Assembly: GCA_016177555.1 (NCBI GenBank)
Contig: JACOVB010000152.1
Coordinates: forward strand, 1-9,612
DNA length: 9,612 nucleotides
From: Candidatus Rokuibacteriota bacterium
GTDB taxonomy: Bacteria > Methylomirabilota > Methylomirabilia > Rokubacteriales > CSP1-6
Direction: 5' to 3'
Both the position numbers and the translations under genes were made by a program. Within the stretch, counting starts at the first letter, position 1; each line of letters opens with the position of its first letter. Positions 1 through 5,795 of the stretch are shown one piece after another. The notes beneath the pieces were generated by a model. The model saw only the letters and a program-made list of their open reading frames with translations. It did not search any database and had not been told where the DNA came from.

Positions 1-1
1 G

Positions 2-82
2 GGGCGGAGCTTCCAGGCCGGCGACGAGGTGAAGGTCGAGGTCTCGCCGGAGACCTCCGTCCTCCTGCCGTCCGCGGAGTAG
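2..82 (+). CDS. C-terminal fragment, probable ABC transporter ATP-binding protein (TOBE-like tail)
   Basis: The frame opening at base 2 runs 26 codons to a TAG at 80-82; the gene begins outside the window. The residues FQAGDEVKVEV followed by SPETSVLLP resemble the last strand pair of the TOBE domain that closes PotA/CysA/UgpC-type importer ATPases, where a GDEV segment is followed by PE and a hydrophobic LLP ending. From family knowledge, such a protein would hydrolyse ATP on the inner face of the membrane to drive solute import. Only the tail is visible and no Walker motif can be checked, so the family call is inference. The codons are G/C-ending like the rest of the window. Confidence 0.5.
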   Translation, partial: GRSFQAGDEVKVEVSPETSVLLPSAE

Positions 83-92
83 CGCGGAGCGC

Positions 93-121
93 TTGTCGGC
101 GTACGTCTTACAGTGTAAGAT
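93..121 (+). promoter_or_regulatory. Sigma70-type promoter of the antitoxin operon, predicted leaderless
   Basis: TTGTCG at 93-98 and TAAGAT at 116-121 are separated by 17 nt, the ideal spacing for a housekeeping sigma factor; each hexamer matches four of six consensus positions. If the last base of the -10 box is -7, transcription would start at about base 128, which is the A of the antitoxin ATG, so the mRNA would be leaderless. No Shine-Dalgarno sequence lies between the -10 box and the ATG, which agrees. This is read from the sequence only. Confidence 0.5.
106..120. promoter_or_regulatory. Perfect 15-bp palindrome, probable autoregulatory operator
   Basis: TCTTACA (106-112), one central G, then TGTAAGA (114-120) form a perfect 7+1+7 inverted repeat covering most of the -10 box and ending 7 nt before the antitoxin ATG. 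A palindrome over the core promoter of a ribbon-helix-helix gene is the classic place for its own dimer to bind and repress. The symmetry is seen directly; binding by the adjacent protein is inferred. Confidence 0.6.
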
Positions 122-127
122 CCTGCC

Positions 128-607
128 ATGACCCGCCGTCGGCCGAGCTACCAGACCCGCACGCCCCGGCCCCGCCGGGTGGCGGAGCCCACCATCTCCA
201 CAACCATGCGCCTCCGGCGCTCGGTGCGCGAGAGCCTGGAGGCCTGGGCCGGGCGGACCCGGCGGTCCGTGTCCGATCTTGCGGAGGAGTTGCTCGAGGA
301 GGGCATCCGGATGCGGGAGTGCCCGGGGATCTACTTCGCGACGGAGCCGTCCGGGCGTACGGCCAAGATCGGCGGCACCGGCCTCGGGGTGTGGGAAGTC
401 CTGCTCGACTTCGTCAAGGACGAGAACGCCGAGTGCCTGCGGACCGCGTTTCACTGGCTCTCCCAGGCGCAGCTCACGGCGGCCCTCATGTACCAGGCGC
501 GCCAGCCCGAGGAGATCCGGCGGCAGATCGAGGCCAATGACGCCCTGACGCCGGGGGAGATCGAGCGGCGCTATCCGGGGCTCGTGCGGGTCGTCGAGGT
601 CGGGTGA
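128..607 (+). CDS. Ribbon-helix-helix antitoxin with DUF433-like C-terminal part
   Basis: This 159-residue protein is the likely antitoxin and repressor of the pair with the next gene. Residues about 22-62 look like a ribbon-helix-helix DNA-binding unit: a short strand (TISTTMRLRR), a helix (SVRESLEAWAGRT) and a second helix (SVSDLAEELLEEGIRMRE). The preceding ~20 residues are Arg/Pro-rich and probably disordered. From about residue 64 (CPGIYFATEP) to the end, the order of short strands and helices, including IGGTGLGVWEVLLDF and the closing LTPGEIERRYPGL, resembles DUF433 proteins, which commonly sit beside DUF5615 toxins. I chose ATG 128 because the promoter and palindrome point to it; ATG 206 would cut off the first ribbon strand. 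The stop overlaps the toxin start as GTGA, implying translational coupling. The RHH call is good; the DUF433-like call is weaker. Confidence 0.75.
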   Translation: MTRRRPSYQTRTPRPRRVAEPTISTTMRLRRSVRESLEAWAGRTRRSVSDLAEELLEEGIRMRECPGIYFATEPSGRTAKIGGTGLGVWEVLLDFVKDENAECLRTAFHWLSQAQLTAALMYQARQPEEIRRQIEANDALTPGEIERRYPGLVRVVEVG

Positions 608-1029
608 AGCTCTACCTCGACGAGAACCTCTCCCCCAGGATCGCCGAGATCCTCAGAGCGTCTGGGTTCGACGCGGCCAGCGCCCACGAGGTGGGTAATC
701 TCGGGCTCGCCGATCAGGCGCAGCTCCGGCACGCGGCACGTCAGGGGCGAGCCCTCGTCACGCTGGATGTGGGTGACTTCGTGGGGCTGGCGACGGAGGC
801 GCTCCGGCAGAACGAGCACCACGGCGGCATCATCCTGGTCCCCTCGGTCTGGCGCCGCGCTGGCGCCGGGGCCCTTGCTACGGCCCTGGGCGAGCTCGGC
901 ACCCTGTATCCTCAAGGCCTGGCGGGGGTCGTCGTCTTTGCCTCGCGCCGCAGGTCCGCGGAGTACAGTGGGACACATGACCGACGACGTGACCCCGAAG
1001 GAGCTGAAGGCGCGGCTGGACCGGCATGA
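604..1029 (+). CDS. DUF5615 (PIN-like) toxin component
   Basis: It opens with MKLYLDENLS, the signature start of DUF5615 proteins, relatives of the PIN/Mut7-C nuclease fold. Acidic residues sit where a PIN-like metal site is expected: D6, E29 (in AHEVGNLGL), D37, and D55 and D58 in the LVTLDVGDF motif. The probable role is RNA cleavage by the toxin half of a toxin-antitoxin pair, held inactive by the upstream protein; the biochemistry is inferred. The start is a GTG inside the antitoxin stop (GTGA), so translation is probably coupled. The recognisable domain ends near residue 118 (GLAGVVVFA). The remaining ~23 residues are Arg/Ala/Gly-rich, look unlike family sequence and overlap the rhodanese gene by 53 nt. 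This may be a late stop or a lost earlier one rather than functional sequence. Confidence 0.78.
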   Translation: MKLYLDENLSPRIAEILRASGFDAASAHEVGNLGLADQAQLRHAARQGRALVTLDVGDFVGLATEALRQNEHHGGIILVPSVWRRAGAGALATALGELGTLYPQGLAGVVVFASRRRSAEYSGTHDRRRDPEGAEGAAGPA

Positions 1030-1297
1030 GCCGGTGGTGCTGCTGGACGTGCGAGAGCACTGGGAGACGGCGCTCTCCCGGCTCGATCACTCGATCCACA
1101 TTCCCATCGAGGAGCTCGAGCACCGGACGGACGAGATCGACTCCCAGGAGGAGATCGTCGTGTACTGCCACCACGGGGTTCGTAGCGCCGCCGTGGTTGG
1201 CTATCTCCGCGGGCTGGGCTTCGCCAGGGTGAAGAACCTCGCCGGCGGGCTCGACGGCTGGGCCCGGGATGTGGACCCCCAGATGAGACGGTACTGA
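977..1297 (+). CDS. Single-domain rhodanese-like sulfurtransferase
   Basis: This 106-residue cytoplasmic protein has the full set of rhodanese landmarks: the substrate-side motif LLDVRE (22-27), the active-site loop YCHHGVRS with catalytic Cys64, and the closing GGLDGWARDVDP segment ending in RRY. Family members carry sulfur as a persulfide on the Cys and pass it to thiol acceptors; the physiological partner cannot be read here. I start at ATG 977, which gives a normal-length domain; a frame-open extension runs upstream to 767 but only as a shadow of the toxin gene. GTG 989 is an alternative start. The gene starts inside the toxin tail, and its TGA shares one base with the crotonase ATG (TGATG), so it lies in a coupled operon. 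Confidence 0.88.
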   Translation: MTDDVTPKELKARLDRHEPVVLLDVREHWETALSRLDHSIHIPIEELEHRTDEIDSQEEIVVYCHHGVRSAAVVGYLRGLGFARVKNLAGGLDGWARDVDPQMRRY

Positions 1298-2070
1298 TGG
1301 CGCCCATGGACGGCAGTCTCACGGTCGACAATCGCGGCGGCTGCGCGTGGGTCACCATCGACCGACCGCCGCTCAACCTGCTGGTGCCGGAGCTGATCCG
1401 CTCGCTGCGCGACGCCGTCGAGGGGCTCGCGCGCAACACCCAGGTGCGGGCGGCCGTCATCACCGGGGCCGGCCCCGTCCTCACGGCCGGGATGCAGCTC
1501 GAGTACTTGCGGGATCTCACGCCGGCCGCGGCGAAACCCTTCATCACGCTGCTCCACCAGGCCATCCACGCCGTCCACGAGGCGCCCTTCCCCACCATCT
1601 GCATGATGAACGGCCACTGCTTCGGGGCGGGCTTCGAGCTCGCCATGGCCTGCGACATGCGGACGGCCTCCACCGAGGCGCGGATGGGGCTGCCCGAGAT
1701 CCGCGTGGGGATCCCGTCGGTGATCGAGGCGGCGCTCCTTTCAGGGCTCATCGGCCCCGCGCGCGCGGCCGAGGCCCTGCTCACCGGCGAGGGCATCACG
1801 GCGGCGCGGGCGCTCGAGTGGGGGCTCGTGAACCGCGTGGCGCCGCCCCATGAGCTCCAGGCGGTCACGGAGGCGCTGGTCGCGCCCATTCTCGAGTGCG
1901 CGCCGACGGCGGTGCGGCTGCAGAAGGAGCTGATCATCCGCTGGCGCAACACCGACCAGCGGACGGCCGTGGAATACGGCATCAATGCCCTCGCCCAGGC
2001 CTTTGCCACCGGGGAGCCGCGGGAGGCCATGCAGGCCTTCCTCGAGAAGCGCAAGCCCCGGTTCGAATGA
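1297..2070 (+). CDS. Enoyl-CoA hydratase/isomerase family protein (crotonase)
   Basis: At 257 residues this matches the usual single-domain crotonase length. TGAGPVLTAGMQL (56-68) is the first oxyanion-hole loop and GHCFGAGFELAMACD (106-120) the second. Glu114 and Glu134 (in GLPEIRVG) are 20 residues apart, the same spacing as Glu144 and Glu164 of mitochondrial enoyl-CoA hydratase, so hydration of a trans-2-enoyl-CoA to a 3-hydroxyacyl-CoA is plausible. The loop reads AGMQL where AGxDL is common, which may mean a different acyl group or an isomerase/hydrolase role. The ATG overlaps the rhodanese stop by one base; a second ATG at 1306 is possible. It could supply the hydratase step missing from the beta-oxidation genes further right. 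Family is certain, substrate is not. Confidence 0.9.
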   Translation: MAPMDGSLTVDNRGGCAWVTIDRPPLNLLVPELIRSLRDAVEGLARNTQVRAAVITGAGPVLTAGMQLEYLRDLTPAAAKPFITLLHQAIHAVHEAPFPTICMMNGHCFGAGFELAMACDMRTASTEARMGLPEIRVGIPSVIEAALLSGLIGPARAAEALLTGEGITAARALEWGLVNRVAPPHELQAVTEALVAPILECAPTAVRLQKELIIRWRNTDQRTAVEYGINALAQAFATGEPREAMQAFLEKRKPRFE

Positions 2071-2083
2071 GGCACGCCCGATC

Positions 2084-2830
2084 GTGATCCGCGCGGTGAC
2101 CGTGGACTTCTGGGGAACGCTCGTCTTCGAGGGGCCGAGCGCCGATGATCGCTACCGGCAGCGGCGGCTCGCGGACTTCCAGACGATCCTGGGGGCAGCG
2201 GGGCTGTCGGTGGCGACGCGCGACCTGCTACGTGGCTACGAGGTGTCCGGACGGGAGCTGGGCTGGGTGTGGTCCCAGAACCGCGACGTGCCCGTGGCGC
2301 GCCACGTGACGAGCCTCCTCGAGGGGGCCGAGGCGGGGCTGTCCGCCCGCGTGGCCCACGGCACCCTGGACGCGCTCATCGAGGCCTACGCGCGCCCGGC
2401 GCTCCTGGTCCCGCCGCGGGCCGATGAGGGAGCGGCCGAGGGGCTCCGCCGGCTCGCCGCGCGCGGCATCGTGCTGGCCGTGGTGTCCAACACCATGCGG
2501 ACGCCCGGCGTGGCCCTCCGGAAGATCCTCGAGGGGCACGGGCTCCTCGCCTCCTTCACCCACCTGACCTTCTCGGACGAGGTCGGGGTGCGCAAGCCCG
2601 CCGCCGAGATCTTTCGCCTGACGCTCGACAAGCTCGGTATCGAGGCCGCCGAGGCGGTCCACGTGGGAGACGACGCGGTGCTGGACGTGCAGGGCGCGCG
2701 CAACGCCGGGCTCCGCGTGATCCAGGTGGTCGCGACCGGCAGATCGGCGGCCGCGGAGGCGCCAGACATGGTCATCGGCGGGCTCGCTGAATTGCCGGAC
2801 GCTGTTGCCCGCCTGGGGGCTCAGTCGTGA
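2084..2830 (+). CDS. HAD-superfamily hydrolase, copy 1 of a tandem pair (DxW motif I)
   Basis: 248 residues starting at GTG 2084, 13 nt after the crotonase stop; this start gives MIRAVTVDFWGTL, parallel to the next gene's MISTVTFDFWETL. The HAD motifs are in order: nucleophile Asp8 in VDFWGTL, motif II Ser135 in VVSNT, motif III Lys171 in VRKP, and motif IV Asp196/Asp197/Asp201 in HVGDDAVLD. The helical stretch between motif I and motif II (about residues 15-105) is a C1-type cap. The second Asp of the usual DxD, the general acid/base in phosphatases, is Trp10. L-2-haloacid dehalogenases also lack that Asp (DAYGT), so hydrolysis of a non-phosphate substrate or an unusual phosphatase is possible. 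The stop overlaps the next gene by 4 nt (GTGA). Family certain, substrate unknown. Confidence 0.88.
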   Translation: MIRAVTVDFWGTLVFEGPSADDRYRQRRLADFQTILGAAGLSVATRDLLRGYEVSGRELGWVWSQNRDVPVARHVTSLLEGAEAGLSARVAHGTLDALIEAYARPALLVPPRADEGAAEGLRRLAARGIVLAVVSNTMRTPGVALRKILEGHGLLASFTHLTFSDEVGVRKPAAEIFRLTLDKLGIEAAEAVHVGDDAVLDVQGARNAGLRVIQVVATGRSAAAEAPDMVIGGLAELPDAVARLGAQS

Positions 2831-3564
2831 TCTCCACCGTCACCTTCGACTTCTGGGAAACCCTGGTCAAGGACTCTCCCGAGAACCTGAACGCCCAGCG
2901 CGCCCTCCGGGTGGGCGCCCTGAGGGCGGCGCTCGCCGGTGTCGGCTCGCCACTGGCCGTCGAGGAGGTCGAGGAGGCGTACGACCGGTCCCTGACGGTC
3001 CTGCAGGAGCGCTTCTGGAGCCGGCATCGCGATCCGACCTACCGCGAGCAGGTGCGGCTCGTCCTCGACTGCGCCGTGCCTGGAGCGGCCGATCGCCTGG
3101 CGGACGACATCCTGGAAGCCACCGTGACGGCCTACATCTCCCCGGTGCTTTCCTTCCCGCCGGCGCTTCAGTCGGGTGCCGCCGAGGCGGTCCGGGGGCT
3201 CGCCGTCCGGGGGCTCACGCTGGGGATCATCTCCAATACCGGGCGAACCCCCGGGATCATGCTCAGACGAGTGCTCGAAGCCCACGACCTCCTCCGCCAC
3301 TTCTCCGTCATCTCGTACTCCGACGAGGTCGGCTACCGGAAGCCGGATCCCGAGATCTTCCGCCGGACTCTGGCCCGCGCGGGCGCGACACCATCCCAGA
3401 CGGCCCACGTGGGGGACAATCCCGTGGACGACGTGGCGGGGGCCCGCGGCGCCGGGATGCGCGCCATCCACTACGCGGCGGCGGGGCGTCCTGGCGCGGA
3501 CCACGCCGACATGGTGGTGACCGATCTGGCCGAGCTACCGGAGCGCCTGAACGGCTTTTTCTAG
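2827..3564 (+). CDS. HAD-superfamily hydrolase, copy 2 of a tandem pair (DxW motif I)
   Basis: 245 residues from a GTG inside the previous stop. It is co-linear with copy 1, with motifs II and III exactly one residue later: Asp8 in FDFWETL, Ser136 in IISNTGRTPG, Lys172 in YRKPDPEIF, Asp197 and Asp202 in HVGDNPVDD. The C-terminal halves are clearly paralogous (shared SDEVG, RKP, EIF, HVGD, DMV and LAELP blocks), while the cap regions (about residues 15-105) differ much more. That pattern fits an old tandem duplication followed by a change of substrate. Position 10 is again Trp instead of the second catalytic Asp. It is the last gene of the overlapping cluster; a hairpin follows the stop by 5 nt. 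Likely cytoplasmic; substrate unknown. Confidence 0.88.
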   Translation: MISTVTFDFWETLVKDSPENLNAQRALRVGALRAALAGVGSPLAVEEVEEAYDRSLTVLQERFWSRHRDPTYREQVRLVLDCAVPGAADRLADDILEATVTAYISPVLSFPPALQSGAAEAVRGLAVRGLTLGIISNTGRTPGIMLRRVLEAHDLLRHFSVISYSDEVGYRKPDPEIFRRTLARAGATPSQTAHVGDNPVDDVAGARGAGMRAIHYAAAGRPGADHADMVVTDLAELPERLNGFF

Positions 3565-3569
3565 GCGCT

Positions 3570-3586
3570 CCGGCGCGCCACGCCGG
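3570..3586 (+). terminator. GC hairpin after the HAD pair, weak terminator candidate
   Basis: CCGGCG (3570-3575) and CGCCGG (3581-3586) form a perfect 6-bp stem around a 5-nt loop (CGCCA), 5 nt past the HAD stop and before the promoter-like sequence of apt. No run of T follows, only a few T in the next 15 nt, so intrinsic termination is uncertain. Confidence 0.3.
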
Positions 3587-3598
3587 GGAGATTTCGTG

Positions 3599-3628
3599 TT
3601 GCGCCACGGCGGCTGCTCGCAGTAACAT
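3599..3628 (+). promoter_or_regulatory. Possible sigma70-type promoter of apt
   Basis: TTGCGC at 3599-3604 and TAACAT at 3623-3628 are 18 nt apart. Start-site counting puts +1 near 3635, only 5 nt before the apt ATG. No Shine-Dalgarno sequence is present there, consistent with a near-leaderless message. The hexamers are only partial matches in GC-rich DNA, so this is tentative. Confidence 0.35.
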
Positions 3629-3639
3629 CGGCTCCCGTC

Positions 3640-4164
3640 ATGAACGTCGCCGAGCTTCGCTCAAAGATCCGAGACATCAAGGATTTTCCCACCGAAGGAA
3701 TCCTCTTCAAGGACATCACCACGCTCCTCAAGGACGGTCCCGCGTGGGCTTCCGTGATCGATCACCTGGCGAGCAAGTACCACACGGCCATGGTGGACGT
3801 GGTGGTGGGCGTCGAGTCCCGTGGCTTCATCTTCGGCGGCGCCCTGGCCCATCAGCTCAAGGCCGGGTTCGTGCCCGTCCGGAAGCGGGGCAAGCTGCCG
3901 GCCAAGACCATCGAGGAGGAGTACGCGCTGGAGTACGGGCGTGATGTTCTCGCCATTCACGAAGATGCCATCCGACCCGGCCAGCAGGTCCTGGTGGTGG
4001 ACGACCTGCTCGCCACCGGGGGGACCATGGCCGCCACGCTCAGGCTCGTCGAGCGGCTCGGCGGAAAGGTCGTGGGGGCGGCGTTCCTCATCGAGCTGGC
4101 CTTCCTCAAGGGCCGGGAGCGGCTCCCCGGCTACGACCTGGAATCGCTCATCGTGTACGAGTAG
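3640..4164 (+). CDS. apt: Adenine phosphoribosyltransferase
   Basis: This 174-residue cytoplasmic enzyme joins adenine and PRPP to make AMP and pyrophosphate (purine salvage). The N-terminus LRSKIRDIKDFP followed by GILFKDITTLL (residues 6-30) is diagnostic of bacterial Apt, as are GVESRGFIFG (57-66) and the RKRGKLP segment (81-87). The PRPP-binding motif VVDDLLATGGT lies at 119-129 with its paired Asp121/Asp122. Length is normal for the family. The start at ATG 3640 places the conserved N-terminus correctly. It is separated from the upstream cluster by 75 nt with a hairpin and a possible promoter, and is followed 29 nt later by the thiolase. The only oddity is the lack of a Shine-Dalgarno sequence. 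Confidence 0.96.
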   Translation: MNVAELRSKIRDIKDFPTEGILFKDITTLLKDGPAWASVIDHLASKYHTAMVDVVVGVESRGFIFGGALAHQLKAGFVPVRKRGKLPAKTIEEEYALEYGRDVLAIHEDAIRPGQQVLVVDDLLATGGTMAATLRLVERLGGKVVGAAFLIELAFLKGRERLPGYDLESLIVYE

Positions 4165-4193
4165 GACATTCCTCTGGCTCACAAGGAGCGTGA

Positions 4194-5396
4194 ATGACTC
4201 CGTCATCCGGTGATCAGGACATCGTCGTCCTGCGTGGGGCGCGCACCCCCTTCGGCGACTTCGGCGGTGCCCTCAAGGACCTGGGCGCAGTGGACCTCGG
4301 GGTGCATGCGGCGCGTGCCGCTCTCGAGCGCGGCGGCGTGGCCCCCGATCACGTGGAGCATGCGGTGTTCGGCTGCGTGCTGCAGGGCTCAGGCGAGGAT
4401 GCCTATCTGGCGCGCCATGTGGCGCTCAAGGCGGGCTGCCCCATCGGCGTCCCGGGGCTCACCGTCAACCGGCTCTGCGGGTCAGGGCTGCAGGCCGTGG
4501 TCACCGCGGCGCAGATGATCAGGCTCGGCGAGGCGGAGGTGGTGCTGGCGGGGGGAACCGAGAGCATGTCCGGCCAGCCGCATATCATCCGGGGGGCGCG
4601 CTGGGGACTGCGCTTCCGCCAGGGGCAGCTCGAAGACAACCTGTGGCTCGGCCTCGGCGACCCGTACATGCAGATCCCCATGGCCATCACCGCCGAGAAC
4701 CTGGCCGCACGCCAGGGGATCTCCCGGAAAGAGTCCGACGATTTCGCGTATCTGAGCCATCAGCGGGCCGCCTCTGCCCGCGACAAGGGCTACTTCGCCG
4801 AGGAGATCGTGGCCGTTCCCGTCAAGACGCGCGGCGGTGTCGTGCAGGTGGACCGCGACGAGCACATCAAGGCGGAGACCAGCGTCGAGAAGCTGGGCGC
4901 ACTGCAGCCGTCCTTCAAGGAGAATGGAGTCGTCACGGCGGGCAATGCCAGCGGGATCAATGACGGGGCAGCGGCCATGATCGTGACCACGCGGCGCCGG
5001 GCGCGCGAGCTGGGCGCCTCCCCGCTGGGGCGGATCCTCTCCTGGGGGGTGGCCGGCGTGGATCCCGAGATCATGGGGATCGGCCCGGTACCGGCCTCCC
5101 GGCAGGCCCTCCACCGGGCGGGACTCGAGGTGCGCGACCTGGACGTGGTGGAGATCAACGAGGCGTTCGCGGCGCAGTACCTGGCCGTGGAGCGCGAGCT
5201 CGGCCTGGACCGCGACAAGACCAACGTCAACGGCGGGGCCATTGCCCTCGGGCACCCCATCGGGGCCTCAGGGGCAAGGCTGGCGCTCACCACCCTCTTC
5301 GAGCTGCGCCGGCGCGGCGGGCGGTACGGGCTTGCCTCCCTCTGCATCGGCGGCGGGCAGGGGATTGCCATGGTCTTCGAGGCGCTCCATGGCTGA
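4194..5396 (+). CDS. Thiolase, acetyl-CoA C-acetyltransferase type
   Basis: 400 residues, the usual size for the biosynthetic/degradative thiolase family. The nucleophilic Cys95 is in VNRLCGSG, the GHP motif has His354 (GGAIALGHPIGASGAR), the second catalytic Cys384 is in SLCIGGGQG, and the EINEAFAAQ segment is intact, so it should be active. The reaction is reversible: two acetyl-CoA give acetoacetyl-CoA, or a 3-ketoacyl-CoA is cleaved by CoA. The ATG is preceded by AAGGAG at 4183-4188 with 5-nt spacing, the best ribosome binding site in this half of the window. A hydroxyacyl-CoA dehydrogenase and an acyl-CoA dehydrogenase follow, so it most likely performs the last step of short-chain beta-oxidation (or the first of butyryl-CoA/PHB-type synthesis). 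The TGA lies inside the next small gene. Confidence 0.95.
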   Translation: MTPSSGDQDIVVLRGARTPFGDFGGALKDLGAVDLGVHAARAALERGGVAPDHVEHAVFGCVLQGSGEDAYLARHVALKAGCPIGVPGLTVNRLCGSGLQAVVTAAQMIRLGEAEVVLAGGTESMSGQPHIIRGARWGLRFRQGQLEDNLWLGLGDPYMQIPMAITAENLAARQGISRKESDDFAYLSHQRAASARDKGYFAEEIVAVPVKTRGGVVQVDRDEHIKAETSVEKLGALQPSFKENGVVTAGNASGINDGAAAMIVTTRRRARELGASPLGRILSWGVAGVDPEIMGIGPVPASRQALHRAGLEVRDLDVVEINEAFAAQYLAVERELGLDRDKTNVNGGAIALGHPIGASGARLALTTLFELRRRGGRYGLASLCIGGGQGIAMVFEALHG

Positions 5397-5763
5397 GCGG
5401 CGCGGCGCTGCGCGGCGCTGTGCGCTTCCGATCGGGACGCTGGCGCTGGCCTCGTTCCTCTGGGGCTCGCCTGCGCCGGCGCAGGCCGAGACGAGCGCGA
5501 TCCCACCGGCCGGCCTCACGCTCCTCAACCTCATGCGTCAGCCGGTGGAATCACAGGAGACGGCGTTCAGGGAGTCGCTCCGGCGCGACGCAGGCCCGGT
5601 GCCGGCCCGACGGGCCGATGCTCAGGAGGTGCTGCCCGACGGATCGGTCCGCTACGGACGGAGCAACCTGGGCCTGGTCATCAAGAACGCCTGCCCGGAG
5701 GGGGATCTGGCCCACGAGGCAAAGCTCGCGCCGCTGCCCCTGCCGGGCTACACCCGCCGCTAG
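5389..5763 (+). CDS. Small secreted protein of unknown function
   Basis: I do not recognise this 124-residue protein. The ATG at 5389 overlaps the thiolase end by 8 nt. The N-terminus has the parts of a Sec signal peptide: a basic stretch (ERRGAARR), a hydrophobic core (LPIGTLALASFLWG) and an AxA-type site (APAQA) near residue 33. The mature part would be about 91 residues, charged, with one Cys (Cys103 in KNACPEGD) and a Pro/Leu-rich end (APLPLPGYTRR). Codons are strongly G/C-ending and the frame is open throughout, which favours a real gene. Two tandem copies of CGCGGCGCTG at 5401-5420 lie in the signal-peptide region. Being 10 bp long, a gain or loss of a copy would shift the frame. A periplasmic role is inferred from the signal peptide alone. 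Confidence 0.65.
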   Translation: MAERRGAARRCALPIGTLALASFLWGSPAPAQAETSAIPPAGLTLLNLMRQPVESQETAFRESLRRDAGPVPARRADAQEVLPDGSVRYGRSNLGLVIKNACPEGDLAHEAKLAPLPLPGYTRR

Positions 5764-5795
5764 CCGACGGCAGCCGTCACCCCCGCGCTGCCACC

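Noticed and set aside
912..2075. A 387-codon open frame on the - strand opposite the rhodanese and crotonase genes
   Set aside because: The Ser/Arg/Ala-rich translation has no recognisable domain, and the + strand holds two well-supported enzymes.
2805..3944. A 379-codon + strand frame across HAD copy 2 and apt
   Set aside because: It is a different frame over two genes with intact catalytic motifs; its product is Arg/Gly/Pro-rich and resembles nothing.
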